Shown: positions 12,976 through 21,950, numbered from the stretch's first letter. The stretch: DNA of 64,000 nucleotides from Parcubacteria group bacterium Greene0714_7 (GCA_007378985.1 VMHB01000005.1:1-64000); one strand, 5' to 3'. Numbers and translations are program-made. The notes: generated from the letters alone by a model not told the origin.

Positions 12976-15195
12976 TCACTTAGCAACCTTAACTGCCTCT
13001 TCCAATTTTACTGATAATACTTTTGATACGCCATCGTTCCCCATAGTGATGCCGTAGAGGATTCCAGCGCGCGACATGGTTTCTCGGTTATGCGTAATTA
13101 TGGCGAGCTGTGATTTTTTTGAAAGCGCCTCAACCATGTCACCGTACCTGCGACTATTAGACTCATCGAGCGCGGCGTCGGTTTCATCCAGCATAAGAAA
13201 TGGCGGAGGATTAACTGATGACATAGCAAAAATAAGTGCAATTGATGTGAGGGTTCTCTCACCACCTGAAAGCATTACCAAACTCTTCACACGCTTGCGG
13301 GGAATCGAGAGCGAGATATCAATACCTGAAGATGTTTCTTCCCTAAACATCTCTTCTCCGAGAAGAGATGTCGGGCGAACATCCCCCTGGGATGTTTTAG
13401 CCTCGCTATCTTCATCAAAATCGTTTTTTACTTTCCGGACTGATTCTTCAACACGCACAAGTGATGCTGAGCCTCCATCAAACATCAAAGCAAAGAGTTT
13501 AGTAAATTCGGAATTGATAGCATCAATTCCCTCTTTGAAACGAACACTGAGCTCAGCTTCAAGGTTTTGAATAAGACCTTTTAAAGAAACCGAGGCAGTG
13601 CCGAGATCGGCAAGTTCATGCTCTAGAAATGCCTCTCGCTCGCTCACTTCTTTATGCTCTTTCAGCACATCAGCACTTGCACCTGTGCCCATTTCCTCAA
13701 GACGAATCTTAGTCTTTTCAAGTTGACGCTTTTCTTCCACCTGTTCATCGCGTGACGCCGACAAAGAGACATCGGCATCAGGATACAAAAGAACCTCTCT
13801 ACCAATAAGAGTACCCGCCTCCAGTAAATCTCGTTCAAATTCTGCCTTTTCAAGTCCGAGTCGACCTATTTCACCTTCTAGAATATTTATACGATGACGC
13901 ACTTCGCGCTCTGCGGTAGCAAGACTAAACAATGCTCGCTCTTTTTCTCGCTCGTTCGTTCGAGCGCTATCAAGCTCTGCTCTTATTTTTTCCAACGACT
14001 CTCCGAGTTCCGTTTCTCTTTGTATGCATTCTTTTTCAGTATTCACCGCAAGCTCGCGCTCACGCTTCAAAAGTGCGACATCATTCGAATCTTCTGCCGT
14101 TTGTGCAGTAAGTGCTTTAAATCTACTGAAGTACTCACGGAAAAATGAAAGCACTTCCTGAATAGGAGTATTTGAAAATCCACTAAGCGCTCTCTCACCC
14201 TCTTCAACTAAACGAGACACTTCTCCGAGAGGAATACTTGCATTACTCATCGTGCGCTCCATTGCTTCAATTTGACCTTCAAGGCGTGAAGCTTTGCGAA
14301 GCGCATCAGCTCGCTTACTTCTTGCATCATCAAGTGCACCTGATATTTCAAGAATTGCTCCACCACGCTTATCTTCTTCAGAATGTGCGAGCGCTTGTTT
14401 TGCTTCAGCTACTTTACTCGCAATGTCTGCAAGCTCTTTTCTCTTCTCTAACAGTTCACTTTCAAACCCTCCACCTGCAGTTTTTAAATATGCCTCTTCT
14501 CTTTTAAAATATGATTGAAAACGAACAACTGCGGACGCACGCAAGACTTCGGCCTTTTCGACTTTCTCAACTTGTTTTTTGAGGAAGCGTAAGTGTGGAG
14601 CAATTTCCCTTCGGAGTGCCTCTACTTGTCGCATGTTCTCCTCGGTTTTTTCGAGCTTGCGTGAAGACTCTTCAAGTTTGTATTGATATGCCTTTAAGCC
14701 GAGTGCATCCTCCAGCATTTCCCTTCGCTCCTTCGGAGGTGCGGAAAGTATTTTGTCGGCTTCACCTTGCGAAATGATGTGATGCCCAGTGGCACCAATA
14801 TTTGCTCCTGCAAGTAATTCCAGAATGTCTTTGAGACGCACCTGACTACCGTTTAATCGATATTCATTTACACCATCCCGATGCACTATTCGCTCAATAA
14901 CTACCTCATCAAAGTCTAAATTCAAAAAGCGCGATGCATTGTCAAAGGTTATAGCAACAGATGCACGGTTAGCTCGAGGCGTTGTGGCGGAGCCATTCCA
15001 AATCAAGTCTTCTCCGCGTTTCCCACGCATAGACTTCATAGACTGTTCACCCAATACAAAACGAACCGCCTCGGCAACGTTAGATTTACCCGAGCCGTTC
15101 GGACCCACTATGGCAACAACCGATGTATTGAAATCAAAGCTGGTCTTTTTTGCAAAAGACTTAAAGCCTGCAATGTCGAGACGAGTAAGATGCAT
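12976..15195 (-). CDS. smc: SMC-family chromosome segregation ATPase, short form
   Basis: SMC proteins compact and segregate chromosomes by ATP-driven loop extrusion. Seen: the N-terminal head with Walker A GPNGSGKSN at residues 32-40, then FVLGEQSMKSMRGKRGEDLI; the C-terminal head with signature LSGGERTLTSIAL near 642 and Walker B FLMLDETDAALDE near 665-677. Between about 165 and 590 the sequence is coiled coil. At 739 aa it is far shorter than the usual ~1150-1200, and I find no glycine-rich hinge domain. The midpoint (about 300-360) is only a short segment, around SNTPIQEVLSFFREYFSRF. ScpA/ScpB are not in the window. It could alternatively be named a RecN/SbcC-like ATPase, but the head sequences look like SMC. 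Confidence 0.88.
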   Translation of the reverse strand: MHLTRLDIAGFKSFAKKTSFDFNTSVVAIVGPNGSGKSNVAEAVRFVLGEQSMKSMRGKRGEDLIWNGSATTPRANRASVAITFDNASRFLNLDFDEVVIERIVHRDGVNEYRLNGSQVRLKDILELLAGANIGATGHHIISQGEADKILSAPPKERREMLEDALGLKAYQYKLEESSRKLEKTEENMRQVEALRREIAPHLRFLKKQVEKVEKAEVLRASAVVRFQSYFKREEAYLKTAGGGFESELLEKRKELADIASKVAEAKQALAHSEEDKRGGAILEISGALDDARSKRADALRKASRLEGQIEAMERTMSNASIPLGEVSRLVEEGERALSGFSNTPIQEVLSFFREYFSRFKALTAQTAEDSNDVALLKRERELAVNTEKECIQRETELGESLEKIRAELDSARTNEREKERALFSLATAEREVRHRINILEGEIGRLGLEKAEFERDLLEAGTLIGREVLLYPDADVSLSASRDEQVEEKRQLEKTKIRLEEMGTGASADVLKEHKEVSEREAFLEHELADLGTASVSLKGLIQNLEAELSVRFKEGIDAINSEFTKLFALMFDGGSASLVRVEESVRKVKNDFDEDSEAKTSQGDVRPTSLLGEEMFREETSSGIDISLSIPRKRVKSLVMLSGGERTLTSIALIFAMSSVNPPPFLMLDETDAALDESNSRRYGDMVEALSKKSQLAIITHNRETMSRAGILYGITMGNDGVSKVLSVKLEEAVKVAK

Positions 15196-15201
15196 TCAGA
15201 G

Positions 15202-15207
15202 ATTATA
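15202..15207 (-). promoter_or_regulatory. -10 box for smc (leaderless)
   Basis: Perfect TATAAT on the minus strand, 6 nt before the smc ATG. Confidence 0.65.
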
Positions 15208-15215
15208 ACAGCCGA

Positions 15216-15250
15216 AAGCTTCTAGGTTCTAGGTGCTAGGTGCTAGCTTA
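15216..15250. repeat. Heptanucleotide repeat tract
   Basis: 7-nt-periodic units TTCTAGG, TTCTAGG, TGCTAGG, TGCTAGC between AAAGC and CTTAAA. A second, degenerate tract of the same type follows at 15371-15418. Both lie in the smc-rnc gap, which otherwise holds only the palindrome at 15282-15313. Confidence 0.6.
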
Positions 15251-15281
15251 AATTAGAATCACAAATACACATGTTTAAAGT

Positions 15282-15313
15282 TTTCTATATATCAGTTAAC
15301 TGATATATAGAAA
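15282..15313. repeat. Palindrome family B, copy 1
   Basis: A perfect 32-nt palindrome, TTTCTATATATCAGTT joined to its mirror image, centred on GTTAAC. The second copy at 57503-57534 differs by a matched change on both arms. Confidence 0.7.
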
Positions 15314-15416
15314 TACGGCCTACAAAAATAGTATTTCTACTTTGTGCTAAACCCGGGTTTAGCACACAAGACCTAAAGGCTTAAAAAGCTAGAAACTAAC
15401 AGCTGGAACCTGACAC

Positions 15417-16136
15417 CTATTTTTCTAGTAGTGCCTTTTTAGCAGCATTTTGTTCTGCCTCCTGCTTCGACTTTCCTTCCCCTTGAGCTAATTCAATATC
15501 TCCAACGGACACTGATACTACGAATTCTTTATCGTGGTCAGGACCTTCTGCGCGTATCGTTTCGTATTTTGGGGTCATGCCGTATTTTGCCTGTGCAAAT
15601 TCTTGGAATTCACTCTTTGCATCTCTCCACGCACCCGTTGCCAACACTTCTGGCATACGAGTAATAACGTGTCGATTTATGAAATCAGCGGCACCTTGAT
15701 ACCCTTGGTCCATATAAAGGGCGCCTACAATTGCTTCAAAGGCATTCGCAAGAATGGTTGCCCGAGCGCGACCAAGGTCGCGCGCTTCTCCTTTTGAAAG
15801 AAGTAAGCAATCATTTACTCCAAGACTCTCTGCAATATCTGCAAGCATTACTGCATTCACAAGAGCGGCACGGTAGTTAGTGAGATCGCCTTCGTTTGAA
15901 TCGGGATACGCACGAAATAGGTGGTCAGTCACCGCAAGCTCGAGTACTGCGTCTCCTAAAAATTCAAGACGTTCGTTGTGTTCACCGTGAGACGCAGGAG
16001 TTACGGATGAGCGAGATTCATTGATGTAGGAGCGGTGCGTAAAAGCAGTATCGATAAACATCGGGTTTTTGAATGAGATGCCTGCGCGAGCTTCAAATTG
16101 TGCGCGTGCTTTTTTGTGAGCGTCAGTTATAGCCAT
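15417..16136 (-). CDS. rnc: Ribonuclease III
   Basis: It cleaves double-stranded RNA, including rRNA precursors. Seen: the RIIID signature NERLEFLGDAVLELAVTDHL near residues 53-72 with the catalytic Glu and Asp, the second acidic cluster FEAIVGALYMDQGY near 133, and a C-terminal double-stranded-RNA-binding domain (FQEFAQAKYGMTPKYE to EQNAAKKALLEK). The length of 239 aa is normal. Its start overlaps the end of the NusB-Nudix gene by 10 nt, so the two rRNA-processing functions are translationally linked. Confidence 0.96.
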   Translation of the reverse strand: MAITDAHKKARAQFEARAGISFKNPMFIDTAFTHRSYINESRSSVTPASHGEHNERLEFLGDAVLELAVTDHLFRAYPDSNEGDLTNYRAALVNAVMLADIAESLGVNDCLLLSKGEARDLGRARATILANAFEAIVGALYMDQGYQGAADFINRHVITRMPEVLATGAWRDAKSEFQEFAQAKYGMTPKYETIRAEGPDHDKEFVVSVSVGDIELAQGEGKSKQEAEQNAAKKALLEK

Positions 16137-17014
16137 AGTCGTTTTGCTTCTTGTATACCCGACTGTATCATCTCCAAAAGATCTTCATATATAGACATAC
16201 CACTTAGTGCATCCTCAGAAAACCACCTGGCGTCTTTGATACCACCAGAAATTGGAGCAGTGAGCGGAACTGCCTCGGGTGTAGACACGAGGAAATAACC
16301 AACGGTGCGAACCACACGCCCAATGTCTGGGTCATGTGCAATAAACTCATGCTCACCTAAGACCGCTTTTATTTCTGCTTCAATACCAAAATCTTCTTTC
16401 ATTGCACGCTTCGCTGCAGAGTCTGACAATTCATCTTCAGCACACTTCGCTTTTGGTAGTGTCCAACGGTCAAACGCGTCGAGAACCAGTGCAACCTGTA
16501 CTTTGCCATCAGTGATCGTCGTAAGAACAACACCACCCAAATGTTCATGTGGGAGTGGTGTGGAATCTTTTGGCATGTCGTCTTTCCCTGGACTTCCAAT
16601 CGAGCGATACACTGCCCCAAGAACACCATTCACAAATTTACCGCTTGAGTCAGAGCCATACGATTTAGCAAGTTCAATTGCTTCATTCAATGCAACTTTT
16701 GGTGGCACTGCATTCTTGTCTCCAAAAAGAAGTTCATAAAGACCGATGCGGAGTATATTCCTATCGATAGGAGCAATTTTATCAAGTGGCCACTGCGGAG
16801 CAGACGTTGCCATAACTGCATCGATTTCAGATTGCTTTGCAAGAATGCCGTCAAGAAGTGACTCCGCAAAAGGTCCATCAGAATCACCTTCCGCAAAATC
16901 CTTTAAGTTGCGAGCGAGTATGGTGCGTGCTGAATCAATAACAAAAGTTCCTTGAGCATCACACTCAAAAAGTGTTTGGAGAACGTGGGAGCGAGATAGA
17001 TGTCGGGAAGCCAT
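16127..17014 (-). CDS. nusB: NusB antitermination factor fused to a Nudix-like domain
   Basis: NusB with NusE (S10) binds boxA and prevents premature termination of rRNA transcripts. Residues ~1-145 are a full NusB domain: MASRHLSRSHVLQTLFECDA, IDRNILRIGLYELLF, and VALNEAIELAKSYGSDSSGK then FVNGVLGAVY. Residues ~165-295 form a Nudix-type domain (LGGVVLTTITDGKVQVALVL, then WTLPKAKCAEDELSDSAAKR and AMKEDFGIEAE). Against the Nudix box the first Gly is replaced by Ala and the RE pair reads RA, while the later E-D and G are kept. Hydrolase activity is therefore doubtful, and the domain may be a binding module. Total 295 aa versus ~140 for NusB alone. It overlaps rnc by 10 nt. Confidence 0.88.
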   Translation of the reverse strand: MASRHLSRSHVLQTLFECDAQGTFVIDSARTILARNLKDFAEGDSDGPFAESLLDGILAKQSEIDAVMATSAPQWPLDKIAPIDRNILRIGLYELLFGDKNAVPPKVALNEAIELAKSYGSDSSGKFVNGVLGAVYRSIGSPGKDDMPKDSTPLPHEHLGGVVLTTITDGKVQVALVLDAFDRWTLPKAKCAEDELSDSAAKRAMKEDFGIEAEIKAVLGEHEFIAHDPDIGRVVRTVGYFLVSTPEAVPLTAPISGGIKDARWFSEDALSGMSIYEDLLEMIQSGIQEAKRLWL

Positions 17015-17025
17015 TGTGAACTAGG

Positions 17026-17071
17026 GTATAGGGGTTAGGGTTTAGGGAAAGAAAAAAAGAAAGAAAGAAAA
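17026..17071. repeat. Heptamer tract followed by GAAA-rich purine run
   Basis: 7-nt-periodic GGGTATA, GGGGTTA, GGGTTTA, then a purine run of GAAA-type units. It lies upstream of the nusB start on the minus strand. Confidence 0.4.
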
Positions 17072-17116
17072 CCAGACATACATACAGAATAGCAAAAAAT
17101 AGCCTGCGTATGCAGA

Positions 17117-17428
17117 CTATTTTGCTTGTTTCGATTTCTTGGGAAGTTTCTTAGTTTCCTCTTTTACTTTCTTTGGTTCCTCGACTGCCTTTTCTTTCGC
17201 TGGTCCAGATTCTTGTTCTCGGCGAGTTGATGATTTTTTAGCGCGGAGTGCTCGAGCTGAAGCTTTATCCATAACTGAACGACCACGGTACATAGTGCCA
17301 TCCAAAAGGGCGCGGTGGCGTGGGTGCGCTGTACCATCCTTTGCGGAGGTAAGCTGCATTTTCTTCAAAGCGTGGTGCGAACGGCGATTTGCCGTGTGCG
17401 CCCGCGTATGTCTCATTCGTACTACCAT
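17117..17428 (-). CDS. rpmF: 50S ribosomal protein bL32
   Basis: A component of the large subunit near the exit tunnel. Seen: VVRMRHTRAHTANRRSHHAL at the N-terminus, then KDGTAHPRHRALLDGTMYRG, the bL32 core. It lacks the four zinc-binding cysteines of the C+ form. The C-terminal ~50 residues are a Lys/Glu-rich tail (EEPKKVKEETKKLPKKSK pattern). At 103 aa it is nearly twice the usual 57-60 aa. A firm family assignment, with a lineage-typical extension. Confidence 0.9.
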   Translation of the reverse strand: MVVRMRHTRAHTANRRSHHALKKMQLTSAKDGTAHPRHRALLDGTMYRGRSVMDKASARALRAKKSSTRREQESGPAKEKAVEEPKKVKEETKKLPKKSKQAK

Positions 17429-17478
17429 TGAAAGGAAGATACCAGAAAACCCCTAAAACAGCAAGGTTTCGAAAGAAG

Positions 17479-17530
17479 CTGCCAGGTTTCAGCTTCCAGT
17501 TGTCAGCTTTTAATTCAGAAAAAGTCAAAA
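17479..17530. repeat. Heptanucleotide repeat tract
   Basis: 7-nt-periodic GCTGCCA, GGTTTCA, GCTTCCA, GTTGTCA, GCTTTTA. The rest of the 17429-17671 gap holds an imperfect inverted repeat (GATTTT-containing arms near 17565 and 17655) and no ORF I can support. Confidence 0.45.
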
Positions 17531-17671
17531 GCTGGGGCGTCTCGCACTCTTGGGTGCAGTCAAAAATCTTTCAGATGCAAGACGCGAGTGAGCACCAAAC
17601 CCAAGCCTATCGAGCATATGGTAAGGGAGGGGCGGAGCGAGTAACGACGCAGGTGAAGATTTTGGACGCAC

Positions 17672-18061
17672 CTAGCGCATTGCGTCAGTGAATTCTTTGA
17701 GGACACTCTCCGTCGCCTCTGCGAGCGCATGCACCAACTCTTCTTGAGCAAATTTAGTACGAAAGAATCCTGCGACAGCATTCAAATCTGGCTCAACACC
17801 CGGCTCAAAGCCATTACCCATCTCTGCGAGTTCTTTTTTATCTTCATCTGAAAGCCTCTCGCCAAGTCGAACAAGTAGGTCAGCAGCAATAGCTTCCATC
17901 AAATTTTGCTCTACCTCTTTTCTCTCTTCGTCAGGCACTCGAAGCTCATTCAGCGTTTCGTCAACAGAGCTATAAAGTGCAACCACACGCTCAGCAAGCT
18001 CAGGATCGACAGGAAGGTCGGGAGTTTGGTTCCCTTGCAAATTCTGTGGTTCATCAGTCAT
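17672..18061 (-). CDS. DUF5663-like acidic helical protein, 129 aa
   Basis: Not a protein of known function. After a disordered start (MTDEPQNLQGNQTPDLPVDP) the rest is acidic and helical: VDETLNELRVPDEERKEVEQ, LVRLGERLSDEDKKELAEMG, and a last helix LVHALAEATESVLKEF. This layout looks like the DUF5663 proteins that are common in candidate phyla, from memory and not searched. Its ATG overlaps the rnhB stop by 4 nt, so it is the second gene of the rnhB unit. Confidence 0.55.
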   Translation of the reverse strand: MTDEPQNLQGNQTPDLPVDPELAERVVALYSSVDETLNELRVPDEERKEVEQNLMEAIAADLLVRLGERLSDEDKKELAEMGNGFEPGVEPDLNAVAGFFRTKFAQEELVHALAEATESVLKEFTDAMR

Positions 18062-18660
18062 GAGGCAATAGTACCATCGAGGATTCTTGAAAGAAAACTC
18101 ATCCGGTGGATGGGTGAAGGTCCGTACTCTTTAATAGCTTGAATGTGTGAAGCAGTTCCATACCCTTTATGTTTTTCAAAACCATATTGAGGATGTTCAA
18201 GCGCTAACTTCACCATCAAACGATCTCGAGTAACCTTCGCAACAATTGAAGCGAGCATTATGGCAGGAACGAGTCCGTCGCCACCAATGATTGTTTCCTG
18301 CTCATACTCGGTAGGAGCCTTGAGTGAACCGTCAAGATATATTTTTCCTGAGTTCGCTTCGGGCATGAGTTTCCTCACGCCCTGCTCGAGCGCATGTGAA
18401 ATGGCATATGAAATTCCCTTTGTGTCTATAACCGTCGAGTTCGAGAGGCATGCTACTGCTCGAAGATTTCCCTTCTGCATTTCCTCTTGCACGAGCAGAA
18501 ACAATGCTTCCCGTTTTTTTTCTGAAAGTTTTTTAGAGTCATTCAATCCTGGAAATGCATCAAGTAAATCAAAACTACTCTCCACCGCAATAACACCAAC
18601 AGAAACAGGTCCCGCCAATGGCCCCCTACCGGCTTCATCAATTCCAAGAATGTATGGCAT
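18058..18660 (-). CDS. rnhB: Ribonuclease HII
   Basis: It cleaves the RNA strand of RNA-DNA hybrids and removes misincorporated ribonucleotides. Seen: the DEAG signature ILGIDEAGRGPLAGPV at residues 4-19 (first catalytic Asp/Glu pair), LNDSKKLSEKKRE, the DG motif IYLDGSLKAP, and SIVAKVTRDRLM with the last Asp, then YGFEKHKGYGT. The length of 200 aa is normal. It is followed by the DUF5663-like gene with a 4-nt overlap and is divergent from dnaE, with heptamer repeats in between. Confidence 0.96.
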   Translation of the reverse strand: MPYILGIDEAGRGPLAGPVSVGVIAVESSFDLLDAFPGLNDSKKLSEKKREALFLLVQEEMQKGNLRAVACLSNSTVIDTKGISYAISHALEQGVRKLMPEANSGKIYLDGSLKAPTEYEQETIIGGDGLVPAIMLASIVAKVTRDRLMVKLALEHPQYGFEKHKGYGTASHIQAIKEYGPSPIHRMSFLSRILDGTIAS

Positions 18661-18666
18661 ACAAAG

Positions 18667-18750
18667 GGTTCTAGTTTATAGGTGAAGAAAAAATGCTTTT
18701 CCAGATGTTAGCTGTGTAAAGCTAGCACCTAGAACCTAACACCTAGAACC
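18667..18750. repeat. Inverted pair of heptamer-repeat tracts
   Basis: GGTTCTAGTTTATAGGTG (18667-18684) faces CACCTAGAACC-type units (18726-18750), so the region can fold back on itself. It lies between rnhB and dnaE. Confidence 0.5.
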
Positions 18751-18752
18751 TT

Positions 18753-18758
18753 TATACT
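18753..18758 (+). promoter_or_regulatory. -10 box for dnaE (leaderless)
   Basis: TATACT ends 7 nt before the dnaE ATG at 18766. Confidence 0.6.
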
Positions 18759-18765
18759 AGACCTA

Positions 18766-21700
18766 ATGTCTTCGTTCTCCCACCTTTCCGCACACAGCCA
18801 CTACAGCCTACTCGACGGCATTATTCAGATAGATGCACTTGTAAGCTCAGCCATGTTCTTTGGCATGCCTGCGCTCGCACTAACTGACCACAATAACCTC
18901 TACGGTGCTATTGAGTTTTACAAAGCCTGCAAACAGGCTGGGATCAAGCCTATCCTTGGTGTTGACGCAGACATCCTTATTGGTGACACTGAAGACCATA
19001 TAATTTTTCTTGCAGAAAATAATGAAGGATATCAGCACCTCTTAAAGCTGGTATCTCACGCCTATCTTGATCTATCAAAAGAAACAGACGGAAACGCTCT
19101 ACCAAAAGTAACTGCCGAGCACATACAAAAATATGGCAAAGGTTTGATTGCACTCATTCCAGACACCGCACTCGTGCGACGAAATTCTGAAGCTCTTGTA
19201 GAAACACTTAGGCAAGGACTCGGAAAAGAAAATGTGTACGCACGCTTAGGATGGAATGGTGGCAGAGACCAACAAATCCGCATCGCTGGCATAGCAACAG
19301 CCCTTGCACTTCCTATGGTAGCTTCAGACGATTCTTACTATCTAAAATCCGAAGACCGACAAGCTCGCGACATCGTGCGAAGAATCGCAACACCAGGGAT
19401 TACCGCAGACACTCGAGATCTTACTTTTTGTAGCGTTGAGAGTGCGCAAGAACATTATCGTGATTTTCCTGAAGCGCTTCTCAACACAGAAAAAATTGCC
19501 GAACGAATAACGGTAGATTTGAATTTAGGCTCATGGCTTTTCCCGCGCTTCCCTATTCCTAAGGGAACAACATACGAGAGTGAATTAAAAGTTGCAATTG
19601 CAAAAGGTTTGATTGAACGAGGTATGGAAGCAACTGAGGAGGTAACAAAGCGTATCGACTATGAACTTTCAATAATCACCGCAAAAGGCTTCGCACCCTA
19701 TTTCCTCACCGTCGCCGACCTACTTTCGCATGCACGAACTAACGGCATCCTCACTACCACTCGAGGTTCAGCTGCTGGCTCGTTAGTTTCATACCTCACT
19801 GGTATTACCAATGTTGACCCTATTAGCTACCGTTTGCCCTTTGAACGATTCTTGAACCCCGAGCGCCCATCAGCGCCCGACATCGACATGGACTTTGCAG
19901 ACAATCGTCGTGACGAGATGCTGGTGTACGCAAAAGAGAAATACGGGGAAGAATGCGTGGCACAAATTGGTACCTTTGGCACCATGATGGCGCGCGCAGC
20001 GGTACGAGATGTCGCACGCGCACTTGGCTATCCCTACGGCGTGGGTGACAGAATTGCGAAACTCATTCCACTCGGCTCGCAAGGTTTTCCCATGACGCTT
20101 AAAAAAGCTCTGGAGATGGAAGACGAATTGAAGAAATTATACAAGTCTGACGAAGATGCTGAAATAATTATAAATACCGCAAAACAAGTTGAGGGTAACG
20201 CTCGGCATATTTCCATTCACGCAGCAGGTATAGTCATTGCGCCATCTGCAGTTTCTGACTTCGTGCCAGTACAATTTGAACCCTCAGGAAGTGCCATCAT
20301 TACCCAATACGACATGCATGAAGTTGAAGATGCAGGTCTTTTGAAATTCGACTTTCTTGGACTCACCAACCTTTCAATTCTTGGCGATTCGGTTGAACGC
20401 GTAAAAATACGAAAAGGTGTAGAAGTTGATATTGAAAACATTCCGCTTGATGACGCAAAAACATTTGCCATGCTCGCCCGCGGAGAAACGGGGGGAGTAT
20501 TTCAGCTTGGAGGCTCAGGTATGACGCATTACTTGAAAGATCTAAAGCCAACATCCATTCACGACATCAACGCCATGGTGGCTTTGTATCGCCCTGGACC
20601 GATGGAGTCAATTCCTCAATATATTGAACGAAAGCATAATCCTGCACTCGTCACCTACTTAGATCCTCGCATGAAAGACATTCTTGACCGCTCGTACGGC
20701 ATCATCACCTATCAAGACGATGTGCTCCTTATTGCTATTCATCTCGCAGGATACACATGGCTGGAAGCAGACCAACTCCGCAAAGCCATGGGTAAAAAAA
20801 TTCCTGTAGAAATGGAAGCGCAAAAGGAAAAATTTATTCAAGGATGCGTTGAAAAAGGAAAAATACAAAAAACAAAAGCAGAAAGCTTGTGGAAGTTGAT
20901 TGAGCCATTTGCAGCATACGGCTTCAACAAAGGCCATGCTGCATCATACGGAAAAGTTGCCTATCAAACGGCATACATGAAGGCAAATCATCCCGAAGAT
21001 TACATGGCATCACTCTTGTCGGCTGACTCTGGAGACACCGAACGCATCGCTGATGATGTTGCTGAATGTGAACGAATTGGCATTAGGGTGTTACCTCCCG
21101 ACATAAATGAATCATATGAATCATTTACTGTTATTGCCCATGGAATGATTCGCTTCGGACTCTCAACAATAAAAAACTTCGGCGAAGGCGCAGCAAAAAC
21201 AATTATTGAGGAGCGCACACGCGGAGGAAAATTTACCTCGATAGGAGACGTGCTGTCTCGAGTTCCTGGAAGCATTATCAACCGCAGAGCCTTGGAGTCC
21301 CTTATAAAATGCGGTGTCTTTGATGCATTCAACAATCGGGGGATCTTACTTGCGAACATTGAAAAACTACTCCTTTTTGCAAAAGATGCTGGCGCAACAT
21401 CCGCAGGACAAGACTCTTTATTTGGAACAATGGTACGGCACACCGATATCGCACTTGATCCAGCTCGCGCGCTTTCGCAAATTGAAATGCTCAATTCAGA
21501 AAAAGAACTCTTAGGTATTTATGTATCCGGACATCCGCTCGATCAATTTAAAGCTGAACTTGCAAAATATCCCCACTCAATTAAATTCGCCCGTGCAGAA
21601 GAGAGAAATGGCTATCCACTCACCGTGTGTGGTGTTATTGAAAGTATAAAAACGATTCTCACCAAAAAGGGTGACAAAATGGCATTTATCACTATCAGTG

Positions 21701-21858
21701 ATAAAGACGGATTTATAGAAACAGTAGCGTTCCCTGAGGTCTACAAAACAAACGCTAGCGTGCTAGTGGAAGGCACATGCATACTCTTTAAAGGCAAGCT
21801 ATCAAAGCGAAACGGCGAACCTTCAGTGTTAATCGATAAAGTGAAAGCACTGAGTTAG
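18766..21858 (+). CDS. dnaE: DNA polymerase III alpha subunit
   Basis: The replicative polymerase. Seen: the N-terminal PHP domain (HLSAHSHYSLLDGIIQIDAL, ALTDHNNLYGAIEFY), the polymerase palm with PDIDMDFAD near residues 371-379 and the third acidic patch LLKFDFLGLTNLS near 525, the YRPGPMESIPQYI segment, YGFNKGHAASYG, the helix-hairpin-helix region, and a C-terminal OB fold (GYPLTVCGVIES to VAFPEVY). At 1030 aa it is somewhat shorter than the 1160 of E. coli, mainly at the C-terminus. The start is fixed by the -10 box 7 nt upstream. It stands alone in its own unit before thrS. Confidence 0.97.
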   Translation: MSSFSHLSAHSHYSLLDGIIQIDALVSSAMFFGMPALALTDHNNLYGAIEFYKACKQAGIKPILGVDADILIGDTEDHIIFLAENNEGYQHLLKLVSHAYLDLSKETDGNALPKVTAEHIQKYGKGLIALIPDTALVRRNSEALVETLRQGLGKENVYARLGWNGGRDQQIRIAGIATALALPMVASDDSYYLKSEDRQARDIVRRIATPGITADTRDLTFCSVESAQEHYRDFPEALLNTEKIAERITVDLNLGSWLFPRFPIPKGTTYESELKVAIAKGLIERGMEATEEVTKRIDYELSIITAKGFAPYFLTVADLLSHARTNGILTTTRGSAAGSLVSYLTGITNVDPISYRLPFERFLNPERPSAPDIDMDFADNRRDEMLVYAKEKYGEECVAQIGTFGTMMARAAVRDVARALGYPYGVGDRIAKLIPLGSQGFPMTLKKALEMEDELKKLYKSDEDAEIIINTAKQVEGNARHISIHAAGIVIAPSAVSDFVPVQFEPSGSAIITQYDMHEVEDAGLLKFDFLGLTNLSILGDSVERVKIRKGVEVDIENIPLDDAKTFAMLARGETGGVFQLGGSGMTHYLKDLKPTSIHDINAMVALYRPGPMESIPQYIERKHNPALVTYLDPRMKDILDRSYGIITYQDDVLLIAIHLAGYTWLEADQLRKAMGKKIPVEMEAQKEKFIQGCVEKGKIQKTKAESLWKLIEPFAAYGFNKGHAASYGKVAYQTAYMKANHPEDYMASLLSADSGDTERIADDVAECERIGIRVLPPDINESYESFTVIAHGMIRFGLSTIKNFGEGAAKTIIEERTRGGKFTSIGDVLSRVPGSIINRRALESLIKCGVFDAFNNRGILLANIEKLLLFAKDAGATSAGQDSLFGTMVRHTDIALDPARALSQIEMLNSEKELLGIYVSGHPLDQFKAELAKYPHSIKFARAEERNGYPLTVCGVIESIKTILTKKGDKMAFITISDKDGFIETVAFPEVYKTNASVLVEGTCILFKGKLSKRNGEPSVLIDKVKALS

Positions 21859-21940
21859 GTTATAGCTTCTAGGTGCTAGGTTCTAGGTTTAAATTCAGCA
21901 TCCGAAAAGCTAGCACCTAGAAGCTAGTCCCTAGAACCTG
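21857..21940. repeat. Inverted pair of heptamer-repeat tracts
   Basis: AGCTTCTAGGTGCTAG (about 21864-21879) faces CTAGCACCTAGAAGCT (about 21910-21925). Each arm is built of 7-nt units (GGTTCTA and variants). It lies between dnaE and thrS and would form a strong hairpin in dnaE read-through RNA. Confidence 0.6.
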
Positions 21941-21950
21941 CCCTCTGTGG

